Origin: Siphonodentalium dalli
Taxonomy: Eukaryota > Mollusca > Scaphopoda > Gadilida > Siphonodentaliidae
Reading direction: 5' to 3'
NCBI GenBank assembly: GCA_032622095.1
Contig: CP136066.1
Span: 198,328,816 to 198,392,815 of the forward strand
Length of the DNA: 64,000 nt
A program made the position numbers and the translations under genes. The notes beneath the pieces were generated by a model. That model saw nothing but the letters and a program-made list of their open reading frames with translations, made no database searches and was not told the origin of the DNA. Position 1 is the stretch's first letter. The number at the start of each line of letters is the position of its first letter. Below are positions 1 to 11,763 of the stretch, piece by piece.

Positions 1-469
1 CGGGATCCCGGTAATTTCCTGTTGATACCCAGGCGGGATAAACTATTCCTGATATTTTCCCAGATATTTCCCATTATTTTAAGTGACCAGGATCCTGAAA
101 TACCTTTGATGAACCAAAGAGTCAATAAATGTATTGGATGCAAATGTCCCGTTTCTTGGTTATTATGTTGGTTCCTTTCCCAGAACCAAAGTCCGGAATG
201 GGTATTTTTGGTAACATTGATTCCACGAAACTAATCAAACCACAATTGTACATTTCAAAAGACAAACTAGGCATAATGAGTATACGAGGCAGAATATGTG
301 GGTCAATGGTTGAGCTGTTGATAATGGTCTCTAGTTATCAAATGGTAAAGAGGGTTCACGCTATATGGGGTAAAAAATCCAGAAATTTAATTTCTAAATC
401 ACTCCATGTACCCGGACAGATAATACAGCACAATGTCTCCAGCCGAAATCGTAACAGCTAATACAGCAC
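1..469. other. Unassigned sequence
   Basis: No repeat or gene is recognised. Overlapping + strand open frames of 70 and 110 codons (22-234 and 129-461) exist, but they have no familiar motif and no splice context I can defend. A partial exon cannot be excluded. Confidence 0.4.
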
Positions 470-772
470 CAGGGACGTGGCTAGAGGGTCTCCGTGTTGG
501 GGTGTACACCTTGAAATTTCCAGACCAATCTGTTTACACCCCCTCGCCTTTGAATTTTGGAACTTTCGAACTGGTATATACATAAGTCAAGCTTTCTATG
601 ACACCCCCTAAAACAAAAAGATCCTCGCTAATACTAGTTGGAATAACTAGCAATGAGAACAATTTCAATCTATATGTGGGGTAAATTGTGCCAGGAATGG
701 CATTACCAACTATTGGAAAGTTGGGAGGGGGTAGACACACAAGCCCCCTCTCTCCGTTTCGCCACGCCCCTG
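470..772. mobile_element. hAT-like MITE N2
   Basis: The left end reads CAGGGACGTGGC and the right end GCCACGCCCCTG, giving 12-bp terminal inverted repeats with one mismatch. The flanking 8-mers TACAGCAC and TACAACGC agree at 6 of 8 positions, consistent with a decayed 8-bp target duplication. CAGGG-type ends with an 8-bp duplication are typical of the hAT superfamily. No transposase is present. A related element lies at 39986-40819 and shares the left-end sequence. The 147-codon minus-strand frame that crosses this element is not considered real. Confidence 0.6.
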
Positions 773-1051
773 TACAACGCATTACGATTTCGTATCGCTT
801 TCGCACGTGACCAAACCAATTCCGGAATTCAAAGATCAACGAAATGGAAAGATCTGGAATCGTTTGAGCAGATAAACGAACTACAAAGCGTGTTTTACGG
901 AGTCGATACCATGTGACCTTGGTTAATTCTCCGATACATAACGTGGTTAGTAAATCGACAATGTTCAGTATAATCACATTATTTCGACCAAGACGATCAA
1001 TCTCGGCTGTTATCTGGGGAGGTTATTAAGTGACTCCAGAAAATTATCTAA

Positions 1052-1105
1052 CTAGTCATAATGATCCGATATAGCCGATAGGCAGTTTTGCACACCCCGG
1101 TCTCT

Positions 1106-1164
<59 letters not shown>

Positions 1165-1426
1165 CTCTCCCTCTCTCTCTCTCTCTATCTCTTTATCTCT
1201 CTCATTCTCTCTCCCTCTCCTCTCTCCCTCTCTATATATCTAGCTATCATTCACTCTCTATCTCCCTCCATCTCTCTCCCCTGTCTCTATATATATACCT
1301 AGCTATCATTCACCCTCTTTCTCTCTCCATCTCTCTCTCTCTCTCTCCAAGCAGAGCGTTACTAGTCATAACGATCCGCTGCAGTTTTGCACACCCCATG
1401 CATATCACACCCCACACACACTCTCT

Positions 1427-1462
<36 letters not shown>

Positions 1463-1475
1463 GCTAGCTAGATTT
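1052..1475. repeat. CT microsatellite tract with local duplication
   Basis: Long (CT)n runs occupy about 1108-1350 and 1426-1460. Each is preceded by a related leader (ACTAGTCATAA..GATCCG, then GCAGTTTTGCACACCCC) at 1052-1098 and 1362-1397, so leader plus microsatellite appears to have been duplicated as a block. Confidence 0.85.
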
Positions 1476-2515
1476 CCAGATGTGCCCACTATATAATGCA
1501 AATCTGGTCAATATAGATTTTACTACGTTTTCAGATTTTCGTACAGTTTTTCATCAGAAACCAGTATATTCAATAAGAGACGTTCAATGTGCGCAAATAA
1601 ACATGGGAGTCGCCCAAACAATGACAGGCGACAGCTATAGATAGAAATATTCATTCACTGATCAATTATATTAACTTTGATATGAAAATCTCTTATTAAA
1701 ATGTACTTTTACTGAGTTACTCCCATAAAGTAGATACTCAGACAGGTGTAGCCGAATTTCCCGCATTAGACTGCATAGTCGTTGCTCAAATTGAACCAGC
1801 CGCTCGATTCGTAGTAACATGACTCGTTTTGCTCCTCTAACCATAGTTCCTATAAGCGAATTTCATCATAATTTAATTTGACATCGAATGATTGTGTCAA
1901 TCCTGCGTGACGTCAATTGAACATAATCTCGATTGAACATATCAAAGATATATAGGGAATTACTTCTTCACGCAGCGTATATAGTATGGCCGTGGAATAG
2001 CCTTCCCGATATGATAGTGGAAATAACATATTTGATTGATTTCAAAACAACGATTGACTCTTTCTTCTACCAAAAAAAGTACGAATATGACTGATCATTA
2101 GCACTGTTTGTGACATCTACCAGTATTTATTTAGCAGATTAGTATTCACTTACGAATGTATAATCAATTAATATTAGATCCAAAAGTCGCAAGACTTGTT
2201 CTGCAATAATTGACGATGATAAACTCCAACCGTCAACGTCACAATTTATCAACCAATCAGAATAACTTTTATAACAACCTCTTTCGGGTTCAAATTTTCT
2301 TTTCATCGCGTTGGTCAATTGCTGATTCCGCTCTTTTGTGCAACCAGGAAGTCTCGTGGAGTTTTCTTCAAAAAGTGTGTACACTTGAAAACTTCGACGA
2401 TACCGTATTATAAATTACCCTGCGACGTCACACGTATATAACTACATATATGTTACCTATTCACGACCAAACTCGGCGCTTCGACGCGTCGTTATTAATA
2501 TACACACTGTGAACA
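1476..2515. other. Unassigned AT-rich sequence
   Basis: No repeat family, RNA gene or convincing ORF is seen. Short open frames near 2139-2413 on both strands overlap each other and have no recognisable content. Confidence 0.4.
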
Positions 2516-2758
2516 AATCCCGTAATTGTTTACAGCATAAAGTATACCGGCAGTTATGATACCGCTGGATTCAACCGTAAACTTTACGGTAAATTCCGTA
2601 TATATAATTTTACGGCAAATTCCTACAACAAATAATCCCGTAATACGTTCGGCATAAAGTACCGGCAGCTATGACACTGTTTTAATCAACCGTAAACTTT
2701 ACGGTAAATTCCGTATATATATAATTGAACGGTAAATTCCATAAATTCCTACAGTAAA
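2516..2758. repeat. 115-bp tandem pair
   Basis: Two adjacent copies, about 2516-2630 and 2631-2758, share CCGTAAT..ACAGCATAAAGTA, CCGGCAG and AACCGTAAACTTTACGGTAA. The TTTACGGTAAA core is itself a short palindrome. Related TTTACGGTA and CACGGTAAATTCC words recur at about 6660-6735. Confidence 0.8.
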
Positions 2759-2853
2759 TTGTATTATTTCCCAGTAAGTCTATTTCGGCACAATCTTCCG
2801 TATACAATAGCGATATTTCTGTTAAAAATGTAAATGTTCTGTAAATATCACAA

Positions 2854-2868
2854 CCCCCCCCCCCCCCC
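2854..2868. repeat. Poly-C tract
   Basis: A run of 15 C residues, whose length is likely unreliable in assembly. Similar runs occur at 9282-9296 and 37694-37704, and a poly-G run at 13573-13583. Confidence 0.9.
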
Positions 2869-2984
2869 ATAATCGTGGTTGAAGTTAATTATCTCATAAA
2901 ATTCATTAAACTGTTTATGTCCATGAGGGGAATTTGAGCATCTATTTGGCGAGACACAGTCGAGTCCAATAGATACCATACCCC

Positions 2985-3590
2985 CCGCCTGTACTATAGA
3001 TTTACAATTGCCGTGTTTGAACAGGTGTACAAGGTTATGGGAGGTACACAGGAGGCGTGAAGTGCAATAGACCACTGTATTGTAATAGAGTAGATTATAC
3101 CCGTGTGCTCATTACCGATGGGTGATTGGGTTTGATCAGAACGGTATTCAATATAATACTCCAGCGATTTTGCATGACAACCCAACTAGAAATTGAAATA
3201 CATCTTAAAACTTGAATTGTTGGAACAGACGATAACCATTGATGACATATAACACAATGCACGAACGGTTGCGGCGTACTCACTGAGCGATTATTTAAAG
3301 GATACCGATTACCACTAATACAATTGAACACGGATTACCCATGCACTAGCGATAACATATCAATGAGTGTCTCCGAGGAATATTTTTTTCATTGGTCAAT
3401 CAAGTCACATGTGGTAAACCTATTATTTTATTGGTCACCATGCATATAAACGAGGCGTTACAAGAAGTCGCCTTTTCACTGTAAGAATAAGAGTGGAGGT
3501 CTATGGTAATCGACACCTTCTGTGTGCCCCACATAACCTTGTACACGTGTTCAAACACGGCAATTGTAAATCTATAGTACAGGCCCCAGG
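2985..3590. mobile_element. Fold-back element, about 70-bp arms
   Basis: The sequence beginning CCTGTACTATAGATTTACAA at about 2988 returns as its reverse complement ending about 3583. The two arms (about 2988-3058 and 3511-3583) match over roughly 70 bp with scattered differences and enclose about 450 bp. No coding capacity or clear target duplication is seen, so the class is unknown. Confidence 0.65.
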
Positions 3591-3727
3591 TCGGACATAA
3601 ACAGAAAAATAGAAATTGACACAAATTCCCAATTGATGGACAATCAAATTATGCATGCAATTGTACATTGGTGAAATTGAAGTTAGACATCATTAATAAG
3701 ATCACTGAAATATGACAATTATACTGA

Positions 3728-3877
3728 TACAGTATGCTGAATGATGGGGCATACCTTATAACAGACTACAATACAGGTACAGTATGCTGAATGATGGGGC
3801 ATACCTTATAGCAGACTACAATACAGGTACAGTATGCTGAATTATGGGGCACGCCTTATAGCAGAGCCTGGTACAGG
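3728..3877 (+). repeat. 50-bp tandem triplet
   Basis: Three copies start at 3728, 3778 and 3828 with TACAGTATGCTGAATGATGG. The period is exactly 50 bp and the third copy is the most diverged. Confidence 0.95.
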
Positions 3878-4206
3878 GGGCAATTTCAATCAATATCCAA
3901 AAAACTCTTAAGAGATCAATTTAATGCATGTGAGTACTATTATATCTATAAAAGATAAATCAAAACACAGATATAATTGTGATACGTGATTGAATGATCA
4001 ATTGAACATGTATATACCTACTAACAGCCTTTAGATTCTAAAACATTTATTTCATATGTCATGGTGTGAGCTTTTCAATTCCGAGCAATAATTTTCGACC
4101 ATTCTAAAACACAACGAACCAAGCCTCCCCTTTTAAGTCATAAAGGAACAAAGACTTTAGCTATCACATTTATAACTCAAATTTATGTTAAGGTTAAACA
4201 TTTGAA
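3878..4206. other. Unassigned AT-rich sequence
   Basis: A spacer between two tandem arrays, with no recognised feature. Confidence 0.4.
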
Positions 4207-5370
4207 TTGGCATACTTGTTGGCATACTTGTTGGCATACTTGTTGGCATACTTGTTGGCATACTTGTTACTTGTTGGCATACTTGTTGGCATACTTGTTA
4301 CTTGTTGGCATACTTGTTGGCATACTTGTTGGCATACTTGTTACTTGTTGGCATACTTGTTGGCATACTTGTTACTTGTTGGCATACTTGTTGGCATACT
4401 TGTTGACATACTTGTTGACATACTTGTTGGCATACTTGGCATACTTGTTGGCATACTTGTTGGCATACTTGTTACTTGTTGGCATACTTGTTGGCACACT
4501 TGTTACTTGTTGGCATACTTGTTACTTGTTGGCATACTTGTTGGCATACTTGTTACTTGTTGGCATACTTGTTGGCATACTTGTTACTTGTTGGCATACT
4601 TGTTGGCATACTTGTTACTTGTTGGCATAATTGTTACTCGTTGGCATACTTGTTGGCATACTTGTTGACATACTTGTTGGCATACTTGTTGGCATACTTG
4701 TTACTTGTTGGCATACTTGTTGGCATACATGTTGGCATACTTGTTACTTGTTGGCATACTTGTTGGCATACTTGTTACTTGTTGGCATACTTGTTACTTG
4801 TTGGCATACTTGTTGGCATACTTGTTGGCATACTTGTTACTTGTTGGCATACTTGTTACTTGTTGGCATACTTGTTGGCATACTTGTTGGCATACTTGTT
4901 GGCATACTTGTTGGCATACTTGTTGGCATACTTGTTGGCATACTTGTTACTTGTTGGCATACTTGTTGGCATACTTGTTACTTGTTGGCATACTTGTTGG
5001 CATACTTGTTGGCATACTTGTTACTTGTTGGCATACTTGTTGGCATACTTGTTACTTGTTGGCATACTTGTTGGCATACTTGTTGACATACTTGTTGACA
5101 TACTTGTTGGCATACTTGGCATACTTGTTGGCATACTTGTTGGCATACTTGTTACTTGTTGGCATACTTGTTGGCATACTTGTTACTTGTTGGCATACTT
5201 GTTACTTGTTGGCATACTTGTTACTTGTTGGCATACTTGTTGGCATACTTGTTGACATACTTGTTACTTGTTGGCATACTTGTTGGCATACTTGTTACTT
5301 GTTGGCATACTTGTTGGCATACTTGTTGGCATACTTGTTACTTGTTGGCATACTTGTTGACATACTTGCA
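4207..5370 (+). repeat. 12/19-bp minisatellite TTGGCATACTTG
   Basis: The array is built from a 12-bp unit TTGGCATACTTG and a 19-bp form carrying an extra TTACTTG. Rare variants are TTGACATACTTG and a shortened TTGGCATAC. Neither unit contains a stop in any frame on either strand, so long frames are open throughout; translations give LAYL, WHTC and GILV tetrapeptides and are not evidence of a gene. The stretch 4208-4540 recurs at 4888-5220, offset by 680 bp, with one difference seen (CACACT versus CATACT near 4496). Confidence 0.97.
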
Positions 5371-7290
5371 ATTTCACTTTGTAGTACTTTAATTTTCCAA
5401 CTGCAGTTATTTCATTTTTCCATCCGTTGAACAGTTCTGGGCCTATATTGTCGAATAACACAGAATAGCCTACAATATTAATATGACATTAGAACATAAA
5501 ACACAAACAAACATAAACGCTTTCACCCTTGCACATGCAACCCCACCCTAAAGATGATCCAAGTGCCGGCCTGACCGAATGATAATTGGGATATTTTCAA
5601 GCAGAAACGGTCAAATGTGAAGTATATAATTCGCATCTTTGACATACCAGATCTGCGTTTGGCGACATCTCGATCTGCGGCGTTGATACCCTAAATTATG
5701 GTGGGTACCCACACTTGGACGCATACAGAATATTTGCGAACCGCTCTGCAGACTAGACAATTTTATGGTTAATTAAACATATATTTTTCTATTGATACGC
5801 GCATTATCCGCCATCTATGACTGATAATTATGTTTCAAACGAACTACATAAAGTCAAAAAGTGTCTACTATTTATGATAAAATCGGAAATGAGTCGGAAT
5901 TTCTATTAAATTTATCGGGGTGATACCAAGCTATGGTCGCTATGCCATTGAGGGAACATTCTGCTTTGCGAAATTATGTTTTGAATAGTGGATATCACCA
6001 TTTAACTGGGAGATATATAGCTTCATCTGAGGGAAGGTATGCTCATTTATCAAAACCGCAATTCTCGGGTTTGGTGATACCCTCGGGTTTGGCGATACCA
6101 CGTACACGGGGGTGGTTTACATCTTGTGAAAATCCAATGCTTGTGGTATGTTGATAGCAACTTTATCGGTTCTCGCGTTGTCGAACAGTTTTAATGTCAT
6201 ATACCTTTGTCAATGTCACAAAGTGCATCTATGATCCATGGATAATCTGTGTTTTTATCTCGCGACCATTTTCCCCGTCGTATGCCAACAGCACATGTAT
6301 CAGGAATCGGATCAAACCATGGTCGATCTGGTATCATGCTTGCCATTTCGATACATTTAATCCTTGTCCCAAATGTGATATATTGGAGATAATTTAGACA
6401 CTGTTTACAATCGAACACGTTTAAGATTTCGTAGGATACCAGCGCAGACATATTGGTTGATATAAAATCCGGTTAGACACGCCCGGATATTTACCGGAAC
6501 TAAATAACGGGTAACACTATTTGCGTATTACTTGGATGTATCTGTACTCTTGTCTAAACAAAAGACAATCAAATATAAAATAACAGCAACTTCTTAGTAC
6601 GAGCTATCGTCAGTGGAATCGAGTCTGTGGTGCTTACTTGGTGGTGGTTTTTTCTCGGATCACGGTAAATTCCACCGTAATGGTCGCGTTTGAGAAATTA
6701 GACCACTTTTTTACGGTATTTTCTAACAGTGTATCTATTAACCAAGAAATCGAATTATTACCTGCATAATAAAAAGAGTAGATTAATAGTTTGATCTAAC
6801 ACACGTTAACTCGATATGTGCATTGTTTATATAGCTTCATGTTTGGTGTCCGAATAATACCTCCAATATACTTCCCTTCTTTCGAATGCGCAGCCGAGGG
6901 CGAAATCGCTGATATAGAGCAAGCATTGATCTAAGTTCCAAGAGAGAAGATTGATGATTCGTAATTGTTAACAGTGTTTATCTCCGTCGGTAGCTGACAG
7001 ACCGCACCGGGAACGGCGATAACTCGTGCGCCACTATCAGGAACAACGCCAGAGGGCGTTGCTCCGACAGTGATTCATGTGGTTCCTTATCGTGTTGGCC
7101 TCTTTTGTACCCGTGATTCGTTTCAAACTGCACATGAAGTCGTTGGCCTCTTCTGATCCTTTTGCACCGAGTCAAATATTGAAAACTAGAAGCTAAATGT
7201 GGCAAAACGCTGGTTTGATTCAATACCAACTTAATAATATACACCTAATGCCCTGTATTGGGGTGGAATGGCAAGAACCCCACATCGCTA
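5371..7290. other. Unassigned sequence
   Basis: No repeat array or gene is recognised over 1.9 kb. Short CTCGGGTTTGG.GATACC duplications occur near 6065-6100, and a TTACGGTA-bearing segment at 6660-6735 resembles the 2.5 kb tandem pair. Open frames of 60-90 codons lack known motifs. Confidence 0.4.
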
Positions 7291-9018
7291 GTTCGCTCTG
7301 AGTCAGGAGTAAATCCCTCCATTTTTAAATCCTGGAGTTTATTGTTCGATTATGGAATCGCGCTCGAGTTTATGGCACGGCTCTAATGAATTATGCATTC
7401 CAACAACCCCATACACACCATCCCCTCCGTATGTCGCCCCGTCTCTGTTTGTGATGACGCAATATTAAATCCTTTTATATATGTTTTAATTCTGGGAGTT
7501 AATTGTTCGAGTATGGAATCGCGCTTGAGTTTATGGCATTGCCTTAATGAATTCCGTCTAATTCCACCACACCGCCCCTCCCCATCCGTCTGTCGCCCTG
7601 TCCCTGATTCGATCTGATTCAGTTATAAATGTTTTAATTCCGGGAGTTTATTCTTCGATTATGGAATCGCGATCGCGTTTTTGTCACTGAATTAATGAAT
7701 TCCGCATTCCACCACCCCACCCGTCCGCTCTGACGCAGTTGTAAATCCCTCTATGTTTTAATTCTGAGAGTTAATTGTTCGAGTATGGAATGGCGCTCGC
7801 GTTTAAGGTACGGCTCCATTTAAATCCACCTTTACCATATATATACCCTTCATCACCCCCTCTCGGCATATCTTCACGTCCCTGATTCGCCCCAACGCAG
7901 TTGTAAATCCCTCTATGTTTTAATTCTGGGAGTTTATTGTTCGAGTATGGAATCTCGCTCGCGTTTATGACACTGCTTCAATGAATTCCGTCATCCACAC
8001 CCTCCCCTTCCGCCTGCCCCTACGTCCCTGATTCTCTCTGACGCAGGGGTAAATCCCTCTATGTTTTAATTCCGCGAGTTTATTGTTCGAGTATGGAATG
8101 GCGCTCGCGTTTATGGCACGACTCTAATGAATTCCGCCTTCCACCACCCTCCCCCGCCTGTCCTATACGTCCCTGATTCGCTCTGACGCAGGGGTAAATC
8201 CCTCCATGTTTTAATTCCGCGAGTTTATTGTTCGAGTATGGAATGGCGCTCGCGTTTATGGCACGACTCTAATGAATTCCGCCTTCCACCACCCTCCCCC
8301 GCCTGTCCTATACGTCCCTGATTCGCTCTGACGCAGGGGTAAATCCCTCTATGTTTTAATTCCGCGAGTTTATTGTTCGAGTATGGAATGGCGCTCGCGT
8401 TTATGGCACGACTCTAATGAATTCCGCCTTCCACCACCCTCCCCCGCCTGTCCTATACGTCCATGATTCGCTCTGACGCAGGGGTAAATCCCTCTATGTT
8501 TTAATTCCGCGAGTTTATTGTTCGAGTATGGAATGGCGCTCGCGTTTATGGCACGACTCTAAAGAATTCCGCCTTCCACCACCCTCCCCCGCCTGTCCTA
8601 TACGTCCCTGATTCGCTCTGACGCAGGGGTAAATCCCTCTATGTTTTAATTCCGCGAGTTTATTGTTCGAGTATGGAATGGCGCTCGCATTTATGGCACG
8701 ACTCTAATGAATTCCGCCTTCCACCACCCTCCCCCCGCCTGTCCTATACGTCCCTGATTCGCTCTGACGCAGGGGTAATTCCCTCTATGTTTTAATTCCG
8801 CGAGTTTATTGTTCGAGTATGGAATGGCGCTCGCATTTATGGCACGACTCTAATGAATTCCGCCTTCCACCACCCTCCCCCCGCCTGTCCTATACGTCCC
8901 TGATTCGCTCTGACGCAGGGGTAAATCCCTCTATGTTTTAATTCCGCGAGTTTATTGTTCGAGTATGGAATGGCGCCCGCGTTTATGGCACGACTCTAAT
9001 GAATTCCGCCTTTCACCG
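7291..9018 (+). repeat. 145-bp satellite array, 12 copies
   Basis: Copies begin near 7303, 7454, 7612, 7731, 7886, 8041, 8186, 8331, 8476, 8621, 8767 and 8913, using ACGCAGGGGTAAATCC or its variants as phase mark. Each contains TTTATTGTTCGAGTATGGAA and a C-rich segment. The first five copies vary in length and sequence; copies from 8041 on have a strict 145-146 bp period and are nearly identical. The last copy is cut off near 9018. Confidence 0.97.
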
Positions 9019-9600
9019 ATCAGCGCTCGCGCATGTCGCGGCGTGGCTCTACCTTGATAAGACATTTCTTTAATCAAATATAATCCAATGGGCGGATTAG
9101 GCGGTGATTGAGAACGAATATTCGTCAATAATATCCAGCTTATGACGTGATAACTATCTTATACATGATGCAGGAACAAAACTTATACCAGATGGTGCAT
9201 CGAGATAAAAACAGATACCATGCGCATATCTCGGTTTAGTAATGCACTTATTTCATGATATATTGGGGCCCAATTCCATTACCCCCCCCCCCCCCCTCCG
9301 CCATGGTGCTTAAATATACCATCGTTGTTGCCTACTCAGATAAGAATAATCTCAGCCTATTTCTGGTATGAAATTTCCAACTGATGTTGTGTCTCAAGAT
9401 GGCTATTTACGTCCTTTTGCGAATACCAGCGCAGCCATTTTTTTTTTTTCAAAAGTATATATGTTCTTGAATGATTCATACCGACACTGGCTTTTTCTCA
9501 AATCGCTCGGATTAGCCAAACACCACGAAAATGACAACCTTAGAAAGCATAACAGTACTGGCATCATCTTGCCAGCATCATAACAATTCAGCAGGACCCA
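9019..9600. other. Unassigned sequence with poly-C
   Basis: Contains a 15-bp poly-C run (9282-9296) and a GAAATTTCCAACTGATG motif near 9369 resembling words inside the hAT-like element at 40 kb. A 71-codon open frame at 9368 is not recognised. Confidence 0.35.
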
Positions 9601-9872
9601 CCAATACTATAGCAGACTAGCAGTACCACTTGACCAGGGGTGAATATATCCCATATGGATCCCCAAATAATCAGAAGAATGTACTGCTGAGTATCGTCTG
9701 TTCGTCGCTATAAGGGGCTCGCTATGGGTTAAACAGGACCACTTGACCAGGGGTGAATATATTCCATAGGGATCCTCAAAATAAACAAAAGAATGTACTG
9801 CTGATTATCGTTTGATCGTCGCTATACGGGGGTCGCTATGGGTTAACATGTACCACTTGACCAGGGGTGGAA
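9601..9872 (+). repeat. 113-bp tandem repeat, 2.2 copies
   Basis: ACCACTTGACCAGGGGTG recurs at 9625, 9738 and 9852, followed in the first two copies by shared sequence ending GTCGCTA..CGCTATGGGTTAA. Confidence 0.92.
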
Positions 9873-10550
9873 TTTGTATTAACTCCTTTGCTGTGCCGAC
9901 TTCATCAAACAGATGCCATAAAGTTATTCCGAATATTAGTAGTATGCACTAATTAATAAGAAAGCGAGTACAGTTAATTTCCTTCGAATCCCACTATATG
10001 CATAATTGGATCATGCTGTGCGTGCATGGGGAGTCTGGTGGGAACACTGTCGTTGGCTATCATCTCGGTTAGATATAATTATATCATTCATGTTTGTCGG
10101 CGTGAACCTATGTTAAGACATCAGACTCACACGTATACTTCTCAATACGAAGAAAGTCGTGTTGCTTTCTGACAGAGAACTGCATAGAGTGTCTCATTTG
10201 AAGGTTGTTAGGCTTGGAATTTCCAAGTACCCAACTGCGCCCCTCCCTCTTCGAACATACCGAAATTTAAAATTCCTGGAAATTCCGTTTGCATACATAC
10301 CCCCTTGGAAAAGTTGGCCATGTCAGTCATGTAAACACGATTCTATTACTGCATGCGATCATTTCATTTTGATGATGTCAAAAATAGTATTGCACGATCG
10401 TTTTTCCTGAATTTACAAGAATCTTGTAAAACCTGGTGCTTCGACGGCGTCGAAATCCTTATCCCGGAGACGGAGGATAGCGACCCTGACAGAGCTAGTG
10501 TGTATCTCATTGACTATCGCAGATAAGCCATGTCGGCATGACAAAGGCAT
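9873..10550. other. Unassigned sequence
   Basis: No recognisable feature. An 83-codon + strand frame at 10159-10410 has no known motif. Confidence 0.4.
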
Positions 10551-10663
10551 AGATCCGCATATGATGCCTCCGCCTGTCAGATCCGCGTATGATGCCTCCG
10601 CCTGTCAGATCGCGTATGGTGCCTCCGCCTGTCAGATCCGCGTATGATGCCTCCGCCTGTCAG
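10551..10663 (+). repeat. 28-bp tandem repeat, 4 copies
   Basis: Four head-to-tail copies built on ATGATGCCTCCGCCTGTCAG. The third lacks one base. No unique spacers separate the copies, so this is not a CRISPR array. Confidence 0.95.
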
Positions 10664-11684
10664 GTGTTATATCACGGTGGTGAATCACGTAGTTTCGAGT
10701 TGATGAGTACCACGCATTCACAATGACTGACAAGCTTATCCCTCACTTGTGTCCAAACTCCCAGTTGTTTGCTCTAACATTCTAACCAAAGTTGTCAGTC
10801 GAAGTCAGTTGTCATTCCTATAGATATATGGACTGGTGTATCTCACAAACCTCCGACTGGTAATATTGGTCAGAATGTTATAGAAAACTACTGAATATTT
10901 CCGAACAAATGAGGTATCAACTTGTTTTAAAAATAAACTAGCACATGCTCGTAACAGTCAAAATTATATGTTTTTGCCAGTTCCTCATATATTATGTTTT
11001 TGTGCGTTTGCATTCACTTCGGCCATTTTGAAAGCGTGGTACTCACCAACCTCGAAACCACGTGATTTCCCACCGTGCTTATACAATGTAATATTCAATA
11101 CATAATGCATGCTTACCCCAACGCACACACATGCATGCAATATACAATGTACCTCTAAAATATTTCGACAGAGTTTATTTAACATTACTCGATATCCTCA
11201 GGTTCGTGTAACGCCGCCCCGATAGCCATGCATGTGTTAAACATGCAGTATATATGGAGTGCATACAGCACCTTTGACCTTCGCGTACGGTTACCCCCTC
11301 CCCGCTAAACCCACACCACCTTGTTCAAATCTTTATGGCATTTTGTTTGTTGTGTTAAATTATTCAGGCACTCCAGCGTGAATCTTTTAGACTATAGCAG
11401 ATAACTCATGCACAGGTATACGGGCCGACAATTAACGTAAACATGCACCCTGCTTGGCTCAACATCGATCCGTAACAACATCATTCGGAATTATAATTAC
11501 ATTTCAGGATATTCTTGCACGCGCAGAAACAATGGCAGACGATTGTCACGCATCACAATGGTGACTCGATCACGAGCTACCCATAACCACGTTTCTATTA
11601 TATATCACCGTATGCATATAATGTCTACTTATAGAAGTATATTGACCGATTAGTTGTGGATTCTTTGCTGGGTCTGTCGGCTGT
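10664..11684. other. Unassigned sequence
   Basis: No repeat array or gene recognised. Confidence 0.4.
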
Positions 11685-11736
11685 AGCGTGGATGACACGA
11701 CAACTCTTGTGGCCCGCGCCGAGTGTCATCCACGCT
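11685..11736. repeat. 14-bp perfect hairpin at satellite edge
   Basis: AGCGTGGATGACAC at 11685-11698 is perfectly complemented by GTGTCATCCACGCT at 11723-11736 across a 24-bp GC-rich loop. It lies just before the first monomer of the 135-bp satellite. Confidence 0.8.
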
Positions 11737-11763
11737 TCGTTCAAACTCATCATCGCCACTTTA

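Noticed and set aside
534-977. 147-codon minus-strand frame
   Set aside because: It overlaps the hAT-like MITE N2 and continues into unassigned sequence with no motif.
4202-5430. Several 140-260 codon frames
   Set aside because: They are translations of the 12/19-bp minisatellite, equally open in every frame on both strands.
10551-10663. Possible CRISPR array
   Set aside because: The copies are directly tandem with no unique spacers, and the window is eukaryotic in character.
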